DNA of 50,491 nt from Shewanella indica (GCF_002836975.1 NZ_NIJK01000050.1:1-50491), one strand, 5' to 3'; counted from the first letter of the stretch, positions 8,039 to 17,209 are shown. Made by a program: numbers and translations. Notes: a model not told the origin generated them from the letters alone.

Positions 8039-8605
8039 ATGATAGAAAAACGCTTTATTACCGCTCAGGAATTGCTGGAGGATTCATTTCGTCTGGCTGC
8101 ACAGGTCTATGACAGTGGTTTTCGGCCGCAGTTTATTGTTGGGATCTGGCGTGGCGGCGCTCCAATAGGGATCGCGGTACAGGAGTTTTTCGACTTCAAA
8201 AAGGTGGAAACCGACCATATAGCGGTGCGCACTTCATCCTATTACGGCATAGGTACAGACAAGCAGAGCAAGGAGATCAAGGTTCATGGTCTGCATTACA
8301 TTGTTGAAAATGCCAATGCCGATGATGGTTTGTTGATTGTTGATGATGTCTTCGATTCCGGGCGCAGCGTTTTTGCTCTCAAGGAAAAGCTCAGTCAATC
8401 CATGCGTCTGAATATGCCCAAGGATATCCGTATCGCTTGTCCTTACTACAAGCCACAGAATACTGCGGTGCCACTGAAACCCGACTACTATATCCACGCC
8501 TCGGATGAATGGCTGGTATTCCCCCATGAAGTTTCCGGCCTGAGTGCACAAGAGCTGGCCGAAGGTAAGGGCGATCTCAAAAATATCAAAGAGCTGTTTC
8601 TCTGA
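8039..8605 (+). CDS. Hypoxanthine/xanthine phosphoribosyltransferase-like protein
   Basis: The 188-aa type I phosphoribosyltransferase has the PRPP-binding motif LLIVDDVFDSGRS at 98-110 and the pyrophosphate loop GIWRGG at 35-40. It probably salvages a purine base (hypoxanthine, guanine or xanthine) to its nucleotide in the cytosol. The sequence differs from the classic E. coli Hpt and Gpt, so base preference is not assigned. GGGG lies about 12 nt upstream of the ATG. The gene is alone between a structured leader and a strong bidirectional terminator. Confidence 0.82.
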   Translation: MIEKRFITAQELLEDSFRLAAQVYDSGFRPQFIVGIWRGGAPIGIAVQEFFDFKKVETDHIAVRTSSYYGIGTDKQSKEIKVHGLHYIVENANADDGLLIVDDVFDSGRSVFALKEKLSQSMRLNMPKDIRIACPYYKPQNTAVPLKPDYYIHASDEWLVFPHEVSGLSAQELAEGKGDLKNIKELFL

Positions 8606-8620
8606 TAAAAAATCCAATAC

Positions 8621-8648
8621 AAAGAGGGCGCCGATGGGCGCCCTCTTT
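8621..8648. terminator. Bidirectional terminator between the hpt-like and GDPD genes
   Basis: A 12-bp stem, AAAGAGGGCGCC (8621-8632) with GGCGCCCTCTTT (8637-8648), encloses a GATG loop. A and T runs at the ends serve both convergent genes. Confidence 0.85.
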
Positions 8649-8662
8649 GTTGTCAGCAATGG

Positions 8663-9952
8663 CTAGATATCCATGCAGTTGGCATAGTAAGTTACGGTCG
8701 CCGGCCAATCGGAGAAGACCCCCAGTACTCCTATTTCTTTGGCCAGTACATCCAGTAGTTGATAAACATCGCCATCGTTATTAATGCTGCCGCTGATGCT
8801 TTGGTAGTACCAACCACCGCCTTGTGCCAGGGGGCCGGATCGCTCCAGTGACCAAGTGATTATTTTAAGCCCGGCTTCCTTGGCCGCCAGAGCATAGGCC
8901 GAGGGAACTATTTTGCCGCTGTCATCCAGAACGACTAATACCCACAAGGGCGGCGCAATGATTTCGACTCCCAGCGCCTTGAGCCTTTGCATATCGGCCT
9001 GCCAATGGCCCATATCATTGGGGTTAAAGCTGCTGTCCGAGTCATACCTGCCGTCCAGATAGACGGCCTGCCTGGCAAAATCGGTATTATTGGCCAACCA
9101 GTACTGCACATCTTCCAGATTAAATGACTGGGGATAGACATCTTTTGCCGGCACCCCGGCGGCCTGATATTCGTCGATCATCTTCTGAGCATAGTCCTGT
9201 TGGCTGAAGCCATCGAAGGGCATGGGCACGCTGGCAGCCTTAAGTTCAGGCGTCATCTTGACCTTGGCTTCTTTAAACAGAGCTATGCTCTCGGCATGGG
9301 TCATCAATGTGCCGCAACTGGCGTAAAGATCCGTGCGCCAGGCAGGAGTGCCCTCCATAAATGCTTGCGCCGTGGTGGCCTTGGGATTAAAACCATCCAT
9401 CTTGCCGCAAAGCTGGTTGAATTCATCCAGGGTGATATCGCTGGTACAGCACTCGGCGCTGGCGTTAATACCATTGGCAGCATCGGCGGGAGAGAAAGGC
9501 TGACGGCATTTGGCTGCCAACTCAGGGATGCCGAGGATATTGGTGGTTGTGGCCAGATCGCATTGGGAGTGCCGACAAACCAGCTGTTTATCGGCGGTGA
9601 AGGTGACATCACATTCCACTATCCCGGCGCCGGCATCTATAGCCGCCAAATAGGCTTCTTTGGTGTGCTCTGGAAACTGCATGGAGGCGCCGCGGTGGCC
9701 TATGCTGAAGTCGGTGCGATAAAAGGGCCCCTTGCTGCATTGTGCCAGTTTATCTTTGAGCGGCCCTTCATCCATGTCATTTACCAGAAACAGGGGACGG
9801 GGGCCCAGGTTGGCGCCAACTTTCTCCTGCTGATCCTGAGCCGGAGTTGAAGTATTGGCGTTGTTGTCATTGCTGTTGCAGCCACCGAGCAACAGACCAA
9901 GCAGTACAGAGCCAAGTAATGCCGACGTTGTTTGGGAGTGAAAAACCTTCAT
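8663..9952 (-). CDS. Glycerophosphodiester phosphodiesterase lipoprotein
   Basis: This is a GDPD-family enzyme of about 429 aa carried on a lipoprotein. The lipobox is LLGGC, followed by a low-complexity linker (NSNDNNANTSTPAQDQ). Catalytic blocks are GHRGA, then EHTKEAY, GIVECDV (metal-binding Glu and Asp) and VCRHSQC. It would hydrolyse glycerophosphodiesters to glycerol-3-phosphate and an alcohol outside the cytoplasm. Several Cys residues suggest disulfides. The start at 9952 has AAGGA 9 nt upstream and places the signal peptide at the N-terminus. The linker resembles that of the PHP lipoprotein at 3838-5403. Confidence 0.87.
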   Translation of the reverse strand: MKVFHSQTTSALLGSVLLGLLLGGCNSNDNNANTSTPAQDQQEKVGANLGPRPLFLVNDMDEGPLKDKLAQCSKGPFYRTDFSIGHRGASMQFPEHTKEAYLAAIDAGAGIVECDVTFTADKQLVCRHSQCDLATTTNILGIPELAAKCRQPFSPADAANGINASAECCTSDITLDEFNQLCGKMDGFNPKATTAQAFMEGTPAWRTDLYASCGTLMTHAESIALFKEAKVKMTPELKAASVPMPFDGFSQQDYAQKMIDEYQAAGVPAKDVYPQSFNLEDVQYWLANNTDFARQAVYLDGRYDSDSSFNPNDMGHWQADMQRLKALGVEIIAPPLWVLVVLDDSGKIVPSAYALAAKEAGLKIITWSLERSGPLAQGGGWYYQSISGSINNDGDVYQLLDVLAKEIGVLGVFSDWPATVTYYANCMDI

Positions 9953-10120
9953 TAAGCAGATCCTTTTGCTATTTCGCACAGGAGTTTACTCGCCTGACGA
10001 GCATGGTATTTCTTAAGCTAAGGATGCTAAATGACAGCCGGATAGTAAAATTATGACAACTAACTTAATTAATACAGTATCTTGTTCCGGATATACTGAA
10101 GAGGAACCATTGCGTTAGTC

Positions 10121-10333
10121 TTAGAGTCGATTGATCTTGTCCTTCAGATCGTAGCTCTTGTCTGTAACTATGGTTTCCAGGTTGGCAATCCGCTGCTTCA
10201 GTTCGTCCACTTCCCGTTGCAGTTTTTCTATCTCACGGCTTTGACCGTCTTGCTGCTTACTGTTGTAGTCCTTGATGAGTACCATGGCAAAAAAGCCTAT
10301 GGCTATGACGGCTACCAGACTCATTAATCCCAT
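10121..10333 (-). CDS. Small membrane protein with coiled coil (PspB-like)
   Basis: This 70-aa protein has one N-terminal transmembrane helix (about 3-24) and a charged coiled coil (about 35-60, REIEKLQREVDELKQRIANLETI). The layout and C-terminal heptads resemble PspB of the phage-shock system, but there is no pspA or pspC next to it. The start at 10333 is chosen because AAGGAG lies 6 nt upstream. Function unknown; a PspB-related scaffold role is only a suggestion. Confidence 0.65.
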   Translation of the reverse strand: MGLMSLVAVIAIGFFAMVLIKDYNSKQQDGQSREIEKLQREVDELKQRIANLETIVTDKSYDLKDKINRL

Positions 10334-10431
10334 AATGACTCCTTGGGTGTTAAGCATATTGAATATTTTGGCACATTATTCTCGCACATTACGGCACTAT
10401 TGTGTGGCTCGGTTGGACCAATAATACGCCA

Positions 10432-10450
10432 AAGGCCTCATTGAGGCCCT
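10432..10450 (-). terminator. Terminator of the aminopeptidase gene
   Basis: GGCCTC and GAGGCC pair around a 3-nt loop, extended by A-T pairs. It lies 20 nt beyond the aminopeptidase stop on the minus strand, with a short T stretch. Confidence 0.55.
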
Positions 10451-10467
10451 TGAACTTGCTTTGCCAA

Positions 10468-13113
10468 TTAAGGCTTAAGGGTTTCTTTTATCAACACGCA
10501 GTGCCGCTCCCTTTCTATTGCTTGCTTGAGATTGCGCTGGGTCTGGGCCGATAGCTCTGGGTTGGCCTGCAAGGCTTTTTCGAGCCGCAGCACTGAGGCG
10601 TGACTGCATTGACGCGGTAATAATGCCGGCGCGTAACTGCGCATAAATACCGGGTCTTTTTCGGCGTCCAGAGTGGCTAACTGATTCAAGCGCTGCTCTG
10701 CGGTGCTGGCCTGCAGTTGCCCTTGGCTGCTGGGATAGAGGTTTTCCATCGCCACCCTCAGCTTGGCAAACGGCAGCGCCGAATGGTTGATTTTTTCCAG
10801 CCAGCGGCGTTTACCGGCGGTGTCCGGACGCACTACTTCGGCGGCGATGGCCGCCTTTTGCCCTGAATCGCTGATATCAAGTTTGGCTTCTTGCTGCAGC
10901 AGAAGTTTGCTGGTGGGGTAATCGTAACGGTTCAACTGATAGATAAGCTGCCAGCGGGTATCTTGATCCAGCTCTATTCCCTTTATCTTACTGTAGCCCT
11001 GCAGCAGTGACAGCAGGTGATCCAGCGAGTCCCCGTCGCGGGCAAAGTCCACATAGGCATCGAACCAGCGCCGCTGCAGATCTTTATTATCCGCGTTTTG
11101 CATGGTCAGACGCAGGCTCATCTGCGCCAGCGCTCTGATGGCGCGCTCGGCATAGGTCGAGTGAATCGGAGCCATCGACTCGAGCAAGGCCTTGCTGTAG
11201 CGCATATTGCCAAGAATTTGCCCCAGCAGGGTGTAATCGCTCTCTTTGGGAGCATTGATAAGCACGGTTTCCAGATACTTGTTCAAAGGCAACTTACCGC
11301 TCTGGACACTGTCCCACAGGCTTTGCCAGAGCATGGCGCGCAGCAGGGGATCTTCTACCCTGGCCAGGTGATTGAAGGCGGTATCGAACGAGCGAGGGTC
11401 GAGCTCGACTTTGACATAGCCCCAGTCCTGATAGTTGGGATAAACCAAATCAGGACAGGATGCTCCTGTAAGTTGCGGCACCAAGGTTTTTTCACCTTGG
11501 TAGCTAACGGCCAGAGTTTGCAGCAGGTGCATCTCATGGCGGCCATTGCTCAGTAAGGCTAGCTGAACTTTTTGCTCTCTGATAGTCGGGTAGGCGGGAT
11601 CGCTTGTTGACTGCAACAGGGCAAATTCACTGATGCGGCCATCTTGGCACTGGAACTCGGCCTTGAGGCTGTTGACACCGGCGCTGTAGAGCCAATCCCG
11701 GGTCCACTGGCTCAGATCCCGCTTGGCGGCCTGGCCGAGACTGCTAATGAAGTCTTCCAGTGTGGCGTTTTGCCAGGAGTAGCGTTTGAGGTATTCACTG
11801 ACGCCACGGCGGAAGGTTTGCTCCCCAAGCAGGTGACGCAGTTGAATCAGAACCGCGGCACCTTTCTGATAAGTGATGGCATCGATATTATCGAAGGCGT
11901 TGGCACTACTGGCCACTGGCACTTCTATGGGGTGGGTGGTAACGCCTGAGTCCTGTTGATAGGCACTCTGTTTGCCCCTGGCGTAAAAACTGCGCCAGGT
12001 ATTGTCAAACTCAGTGGCCTCGGCGCTCGCCAGCATGCCCATAAAGGAGGCGAAGCTTTCATTGAGCCACAGACCGTTCCACCATTTCATGGTCACCAGA
12101 TCGCCAAACCACTGGTGCGCCATTTCATGCATGATCACAGACGCCAAGCGCTGGCGCTGATTGGCTGTCATCTCACCACTGCCAAGAAAACGCCCTTCGG
12201 CAAAGGTGACGGCAGCAGCATTTTCCATGGCACCATAGAGGAAGTCAGGCACCAGCAGCTGATCGTATTTTTTAAAGGGGTAGTCGATACCGAAATAGTC
12301 GTCAAAAAACTTAAGCCCGGCGCCTGTGTATCTGAACCAGTCGGCGGCATTGACCTGGGCCGCCACAGATTGGCGGGCAAACAGGCGCATGGGGTATTTG
12401 CCGCTGTTGTCTTGCCAGACGTGGTAAGGGCCGGCATGCATGGAAAAGTTGTAGGGGCTCAACTTGGGCGTTGCCGGAAACTGCCACAGCTGGTTGTCAC
12501 CCTCCGGGGTCACACTCAATTCTTGGGTGGCGCTGATCACCTGCCAGTCTTTGGGGGCTCTGACGGTTAACTTGTAGCTGGCCTTGAGATCCGGTTGGTC
12601 GAATACGGCAAACATCTGCTGCGCGGCGGCGGGCTCAAAGTGGGAGTAGAGATAGACCTTGCCATCGACGGGATCCACAAAGCGATGCAGTCCTTCACCA
12701 TTGCTGGAGTGCTGGCGTGTGAAGCTGACTTCTATCTCATTGTCGCCTTTGAGCAGCAACTTGGCACTGATCTCCAGGTAGGCGCCATTGTATTTGGGAT
12801 AGAGCCTGTGGCCGTTGATCTTAAGGCTGATGATCTGCGCCTCGCTCAAGTCCAGTGTCAGGGGCTGTTGGTTATCGCTGAGACTGAAACGTACCAGGGT
12901 GCGGTTGGCAAATCGCTCGCTGCCATCCAAGGTAAAGTCCAGTTCATAGCTGACATTGCTGACTCTGGCAGAGCGGGCCATCGCCTGTTGCTCACTGATA
13001 TAACCGCTGCCATCCCGCGCACCTGCAGAAGATTGAGTGCTGCTGCAGCCGCTGAGTGATAGCAGTCCGGCAGCCAACAGGCTGAGACCAAACAACCGGG
13101 GAAGAGATTTCAC
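10468..13113 (-). CDS. M1-family aminopeptidase lipoprotein (PepN-like)
   Basis: This 881-aa zinc aminopeptidase is anchored as a lipoprotein (lipobox LSGC, Cys23). The exopeptidase motif GAMEN is at 294-298 and the zinc site HEMAH is at 329-333 with the third ligand Glu352 in LNESF. An ERAP-like helical C-terminal region follows (about 540-870). Family members remove N-terminal residues from peptides. The lipid anchor points to processing of peptides in the periplasm or at the outer membrane, unlike cytosolic PepN. It is monocistronic, separated from the lpoB operon by a terminator. Confidence 0.9.
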   Translation of the reverse strand: MKSLPRLFGLSLLAAGLLSLSGCSSTQSSAGARDGSGYISEQQAMARSARVSNVSYELDFTLDGSERFANRTLVRFSLSDNQQPLTLDLSEAQIISLKINGHRLYPKYNGAYLEISAKLLLKGDNEIEVSFTRQHSSNGEGLHRFVDPVDGKVYLYSHFEPAAAQQMFAVFDQPDLKASYKLTVRAPKDWQVISATQELSVTPEGDNQLWQFPATPKLSPYNFSMHAGPYHVWQDNSGKYPMRLFARQSVAAQVNAADWFRYTGAGLKFFDDYFGIDYPFKKYDQLLVPDFLYGAMENAAAVTFAEGRFLGSGEMTANQRQRLASVIMHEMAHQWFGDLVTMKWWNGLWLNESFASFMGMLASAEATEFDNTWRSFYARGKQSAYQQDSGVTTHPIEVPVASSANAFDNIDAITYQKGAAVLIQLRHLLGEQTFRRGVSEYLKRYSWQNATLEDFISSLGQAAKRDLSQWTRDWLYSAGVNSLKAEFQCQDGRISEFALLQSTSDPAYPTIREQKVQLALLSNGRHEMHLLQTLAVSYQGEKTLVPQLTGASCPDLVYPNYQDWGYVKVELDPRSFDTAFNHLARVEDPLLRAMLWQSLWDSVQSGKLPLNKYLETVLINAPKESDYTLLGQILGNMRYSKALLESMAPIHSTYAERAIRALAQMSLRLTMQNADNKDLQRRWFDAYVDFARDGDSLDHLLSLLQGYSKIKGIELDQDTRWQLIYQLNRYDYPTSKLLLQQEAKLDISDSGQKAAIAAEVVRPDTAGKRRWLEKINHSALPFAKLRVAMENLYPSSQGQLQASTAEQRLNQLATLDAEKDPVFMRSYAPALLPRQCSHASVLRLEKALQANPELSAQTQRNLKQAIERERHCVLIKETLKP

Positions 13114-13289
13114 AAACAGATTCCTTGCTTTTTATTGTTTTACCATTAGGTGTCGGTGTTTTCCCTCACAACAGGAATAACAGGAATGAAAGGGGAGGGA
13201 TACACCTAGAGTTAATACCCTGTCAGGCTTGGCGCCCGCGGCATAAATTACGCTATTTGCCGACAAAGAACAAAGGAGAAATGTTACAA

Positions 13290-13314
13290 AAAAGCCGCTG
13301 TGACAGCGGCTTTT
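13290..13314 (-). terminator. Terminator of the lpoB operon
   Basis: AAAAGCCGCTG and CAGCGGCTTTT form an 11-bp stem with a 3-nt loop. On the minus strand it is followed by TTTTTTG. It sits about 22 nt after the lpoB stop. Confidence 0.85.
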
Positions 13315-13335
13315 GGGAAGGAGTGTGGTGCTTGG

Positions 13336-13929
13336 TTAGAGCCCGAGGAAGGACTTGGACTTCACTTTGCGGATCTCTTTTTCATCGGACCATTCGATCA
13401 AGCCGGTTTCCAGATCCATCAGGCGCATGGTCATCTTGTAGTAGACATCACGGGTGCTGCCATCTTGTTTGACTATGCTGGAAAGGTTGCCGTAGAGCAT
13501 GTATTGAGCGCCTATCTGACGACCGAACTTGATGGCGGTGGATGGGTCAACCATGCCGGCGTTGTTCTGGTAGTCCAGTTGCTTACGCACTGAATCCACC
13601 TTGGTCATATCGATAAAACGGAACTTGCCTGAGCGCAGCAGCTTGTTGCTGATGGAGTCGGTTACTGACTCAGTATCTATATGCTCAGAGGTCTTGTTCT
13701 TGATCTTGTCGACAAAGATGATAGGTCTGTCGTTGGCTGTCATGGCCACCACAGGCGGGAAAGTCAGCATGCTGTCGACCATTTTGGCGGCAATGGCTTG
13801 CAGATCTGTCGAACCGAAGTTTTCATTCACTGTCTCTACCTCAGTGGCATCACCGTATTCCACTTTGGATTGACAGGCTGCCATGCCCATAGCCATTGCC
13901 AGTATCAGTATCAGCTTCAAGTGTTTCAT
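13336..13929 (-). CDS. lpoB: Penicillin-binding protein activator LpoB
   Basis: This outer-membrane lipoprotein of about 197 aa has a signal peptide MKHLKLILILAMAMGMAAC. The mature part matches the LpoB/COG3417 fold, with DRPIIFVDKIKNKTSEHID near the start of the globular domain and GAQYMLYGNLSSI and MRLMDLETGLIEWSDE toward the end. LpoB spans the periplasm to stimulate the peptidoglycan synthase PBP1b. The start at 13929 rather than 13941 puts the charged residue before the hydrophobic core. It is the last gene of a five-gene minus-strand operon, 22 nt after the COG3014 lipoprotein gene. Confidence 0.87.
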   Translation of the reverse strand: MKHLKLILILAMAMGMAACQSKVEYGDATEVETVNENFGSTDLQAIAAKMVDSMLTFPPVVAMTANDRPIIFVDKIKNKTSEHIDTESVTDSISNKLLRSGKFRFIDMTKVDSVRKQLDYQNNAGMVDPSTAIKFGRQIGAQYMLYGNLSSIVKQDGSTRDVYYKMTMRLMDLETGLIEWSDEKEIRKVKSKSFLGL

Positions 13930-13951
13930 AGTCAGTTCCATTTCAAGGTTA

Positions 13952-15307
13952 TCAAATCAATTTTGTATAAAAACGTGTGACATTGCCAGTGTCTATTGCC
14001 CAGACCAGAGTGGTCTTGCCACTCTGAACCTGAATTTCCGTGCCCTGATTGTCCAGGGTTAGTTGATAGCTGCCGGCATCGACAAACTGCCTTGCTATCT
14101 GTGCCTGCCTAGGTAACGTGAGCCAACTGCGGCGATCGGCTTGCTCTGTGACCACGTTGAATATCTGCATGGCGATCACCCCAAGGTCCGAACCGTCTTT
14201 GCGTTCGGCCTTGCGGGCCATTTCCGACTTGGCATAGACCCTGGCGGCCTGGCGCACCAGCAGGTAGGGTAGTTCCTCCTTGAGCGCCGTGATGGCTAAG
14301 GCATCTATATTGGCTATCGGGGCTGCAGTCATAGGTTTTGACAAGCCGCGGATATTGGCACTGCTTACCGGCACTCTGGAGGGCATATAGGTGGGCAGAG
14401 AGACAGTTTGCCAGTTGCCGTGAATGGTGAAGGGAACTGTTAGGCTCTCCTTGGCGGGCACAAAGCCGCGCTCCAGCAGCAAGATGACCTGGCCTTGCCC
14501 CTTGGCGGGCGTGGGCGCTTCTCCCCAACGGCGTTTGAACTCATCATACTGAGGCATGGCAAGCTCTTTGGCCAAGCGCACCAGATCCTGCTGCAGATAA
14601 GGATTATCCGGCATAATCTGCGCCGCCTTGCGATAGTCGATAAAGGCATCGTTGCGCTCACCAAGGATTTCGTGCAGTACCCCTGTGGTGTAGTAACTGT
14701 AGGCGTTCAAAAACGAGCTGGTGACACTGCCGGCCGCCTTGCCCAGTTTATCCATTTCAGCGCTGATAGTGCCGTTGGCCATCTGCTGCACCGCACTGCT
14801 GGATTTTTCGTACCTTTGCTGCTCCAGCGATTGCAGTTCATTGCTGCGACGCACCTCCACCAACGCGCCTTCGGCATCGCCGGCAAACAGATAATTGAGA
14901 GCCTGATATTGGTGCAGCATGATGCGCTCATACCCGGGACCACGATAGGGAATGATATTGTCGTTCAGCAGCAGGCTGCCGCCCTGTGAACCCAGCTCGG
15001 ACAAACTGAGCTTGGCCTTGTCGTCGAATGCCTGATAGGCGGCTATGGCGCTTTGGTAATAGTCTTTGCTGGCGGTGAAATCGCCGCTTATCTGCGCGGC
15101 GCGCCCCGCTTCCTGGGCATAGAGCAGGCCATCTCGGCTGCTGATCCCGCCTGCCAATTCCTTGGCGGCATTGCCCGGCATTGATGAGTCGAGTTCGGCG
15201 CGAACGCCGGCCAGTTGGGATGGATAGTTGACCAATACACTGTTGAAGGCGCAGCCAGTGAGGCTCAATGACAACAACAGTGGCAGCAGTAACTTGCCTG
15301 ACTTCAA
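13952..15307 (-). CDS. COG3014-family TPR-like lipoprotein
   Basis: This 451-aa lipoprotein (lipobox LTGC) begins with an alpha-helical, TPR-like region (about 35-240, including LLYAQEAGRAAQISGDF and FIDYRKAAQIMPDNPYL) followed by a beta-rich C-terminal part. The family is often encoded next to LpoB-type genes in gammaproteobacteria, which suggests a cell-wall role, but the biochemical function is not known. The start is TTG at 15307, with AAGGAG 7 nt upstream, and it overlaps the deformylase stop by 4 nt (TTGA), so the genes are translationally coupled. Confidence 0.8.
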   Translation of the reverse strand: MKSGKLLLPLLLSLSLTGCAFNSVLVNYPSQLAGVRAELDSSMPGNAAKELAGGISSRDGLLYAQEAGRAAQISGDFTASKDYYQSAIAAYQAFDDKAKLSLSELGSQGGSLLLNDNIIPYRGPGYERIMLHQYQALNYLFAGDAEGALVEVRRSNELQSLEQQRYEKSSSAVQQMANGTISAEMDKLGKAAGSVTSSFLNAYSYYTTGVLHEILGERNDAFIDYRKAAQIMPDNPYLQQDLVRLAKELAMPQYDEFKRRWGEAPTPAKGQGQVILLLERGFVPAKESLTVPFTIHGNWQTVSLPTYMPSRVPVSSANIRGLSKPMTAAPIANIDALAITALKEELPYLLVRQAARVYAKSEMARKAERKDGSDLGVIAMQIFNVVTEQADRRSWLTLPRQAQIARQFVDAGSYQLTLDNQGTEIQVQSGKTTLVWAIDTGNVTRFYTKLI

Positions 15308-15792
15308 GAGTCGGCTCCTTGGTTTTGGATCTCCAGTCGTTCTCTCAAGGTGAGTCCTTCCAGATGATCATATTCATGCTGAAAAATGCGCGCGACAAAG
15401 CCTTGTAACCATTCTTGCTGCCACTCGCCGCTGAGGTCCTGATAACGTACCTCAATGCTTTCATGGCGCAGAATCTGTACTCTCTCACCGGGCAGAGACA
15501 GGCAACCCTCTTCCCCGGCCAGCATCTTGCCTGAGCGTTTGAGTATCTGTGGGTTGATCACCACCTGGGGCGCCATCAAAGGCGCATCCGGGTATCTGTC
15601 GTTGGGATGGGATGCCATAATAAACAAGCGGATACCTTGGCCTACCTGAGGCGCGGCTATGCCTACGCCCTGTGCCAGTTTCATGGTCTCGAGCATTTTC
15701 TCGGCCAGGGCCGCCAAAGGTTCATCGAACAGTTGAACCGGCTGGGCAGCCTGCCCCAGAATACGTTCTCCGTAGGTTGCTATGGCTAACAT
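15304..15792 (-). CDS. def: Peptide deformylase (second paralogue type)
   Basis: This 162-aa enzyme has all three deformylase motifs: GVGIAAPQV (42-50), EGCLS (95-99) with the metal-binding Cys, and HEYDH (139-143) with the two His ligands and catalytic Glu. It removes formyl groups from nascent N-terminal methionines. The usual housekeeping def is found next to fmt. This copy is instead between slyX and the COG3014 lipoprotein gene, so it is probably a paralogue. All catalytic residues are intact. Confidence 0.9.
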   Translation of the reverse strand: MLAIATYGERILGQAAQPVQLFDEPLAALAEKMLETMKLAQGVGIAAPQVGQGIRLFIMASHPNDRYPDAPLMAPQVVINPQILKRSGKMLAGEEGCLSLPGERVQILRHESIEVRYQDLSGEWQQEWLQGFVARIFQHEYDHLEGLTLRERLEIQNQGADS

Positions 15793-15813
15793 CCTTATCC
15801 CCCTTTATTCGAC

Positions 15814-16026
15814 TCAGTAGTGAGGCGGCGGCGTTTCTTCCGATTGAGACGCGATATTGCTCGGTTCTACCGCTTTGAGTTTACTGATTAACAACTGGAT
15901 CTGAAACTGCTGCTCGGCCACGACTTTATTGAGTTCGAAAATCTCCTGACTCAATTCTTCCAGTGTGGCTTCCTGAAATGACAGCTTGGTTTCGAGTTCT
16001 TCGATCCTGTCCGGGATTGCTTGCAT
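15814..16026 (-). CDS. slyX: SlyX family protein
   Basis: This 70-aa protein is a predicted coiled coil (IEELETKLSFQEATLEELSQEIFELNK) and ends with the Pro-rich PPPHY tail typical of SlyX. SlyX is a small conserved protein of gammaproteobacteria without an established molecular function. In E. coli it lies beside slyD, which encodes an FKBP-type isomerase. Here it lies 3 nt after a WD40 lipoprotein gene and about 20 nt before def, and an FKBP gene (fkpA-like) diverges from the operon start at 17210. Confidence 0.88.
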   Translation of the reverse strand: MQAIPDRIEELETKLSFQEATLEELSQEIFELNKVVAEQQFQIQLLISKLKAVEPSNIASQSEETPPPHY

Positions 16027-16029
16027 TAC

Positions 16030-17004
16030 TTACCTCTGTGTTGGCGCCGACCAGCGTTCCAGCAAGCTGGCACTACTGATACTTTGAAGTTGGCCGTTGT
16101 CGGATTCAGACACTGAGTATACTACGGCGCTTTGGGGCAAAGGCTTTTTTGGCAGTGAAACTTGCCAGTCGGCGACTCTTTTCCCCGAATCGACCTGCCA
16201 CAGACTCAATTCTCTGGCTGGTGTGCCGGTTAACAAGGCCTGCTCCTGTTGGATAAAGCGCGCCGCCGAAAAGTTCATTTGCCGCCGTACTATCGCCAGC
16301 GAGCTGACCAGTTTCCCTGAGTCATTGTGCCAAATGTCGGCATTGCCGGTACTGTCGGACACTAAGCTGAGGTTACCGCTGCGGCTGAGGGCAACCTTCA
16401 GTACCCTGGAGTCCATCTGCCAGCGCCTCAGTACCTGAGCATCCTGGGTGCGCCATAGCAGGGCGGTAGCGTCATTGGCCCCGGTCAATGCCAGGCGGCC
16501 ATCGGCAGAGAGGGCAACGCTGTTGACTTTTTCGCTGTGGCCAAGAAATTTCACCAGCACACCGGTGGTCGGGGTCAGCGACATTACCGCGCCATCGGCC
16601 AACCCCACCAGCAACTGGCCGTTGTCGGCCACGGCCACAGCCTGAGCTACTGCCGGCAGTGACCACCAACCCGCCGCCCGGCCGTCGGCGATTTTCCACA
16701 GTGCAACTGAATCGCGGCTTAACGTCACCGCATATTCTCCATTGGCCGAGATATCCGTGGCGATGACATCATTGGCTTCACTGCCTTGAGCCCACTGATA
16801 CTTGACCGCGCCTTGTTTGAGATCCCAAAGCCTGATCCCCTCCTGGCTGCTTATCAAAGCGTAGCGGCCATCGGCAGAGAGGCTGGCGCTGTAGCTGGGA
16901 TCGGCCGCCAAGGATTGGCTGCTATTGGGGCCTGGATGGCAGGCACCAAGGCCAAGCAAAGTAAAACTGAGCGTGCAAATAAGTAGCAATCTGTTTATTG
17001 CCAT
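16030..17004 (-). CDS. WD40-repeat lipoprotein
   Basis: This 324-aa lipoprotein (signal peptide with lipobox LGAC) is made of WD40/beta-propeller repeats. Repeat signatures include LSADGRYALISSQEGIRLWD, ISANGEYAVTLSRDSVALWK, GHSEKVNSVALSADGRLALT and LSRSGNLSLVSDSTGNADIW, about seven blades in all. Such propellers are binding scaffolds without enzyme activity, here probably in the periplasm. It is first in the operon leading to slyX, def, the COG3014 lipoprotein and lpoB, which suggests a link to envelope growth. The partner is unknown. Confidence 0.82.
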   Translation of the reverse strand: MAINRLLLICTLSFTLLGLGACHPGPNSSQSLAADPSYSASLSADGRYALISSQEGIRLWDLKQGAVKYQWAQGSEANDVIATDISANGEYAVTLSRDSVALWKIADGRAAGWWSLPAVAQAVAVADNGQLLVGLADGAVMSLTPTTGVLVKFLGHSEKVNSVALSADGRLALTGANDATALLWRTQDAQVLRRWQMDSRVLKVALSRSGNLSLVSDSTGNADIWHNDSGKLVSSLAIVRRQMNFSAARFIQQEQALLTGTPARELSLWQVDSGKRVADWQVSLPKKPLPQSAVVYSVSESDNGQLQSISSASLLERWSAPTQR

Positions 17005-17209
17005 GAACTTATACCGCCTCGACTTGTCATTTTGAGTAAGGGTAAAACGCTGTCGCTTCCATGCAAGGGTTATCGGTTTGTCGGCCGCTTTCCCTTGTTA
17101 ACCAGTATGGATAATCTGCTTTGTATCTCAAAGTTAACTGGTATAAAGTGAGTCGTCTTACATATTTTGGGTTAATTGTAACCATTTGAAGATCCTGAGG
17201 ATGCCTTTA

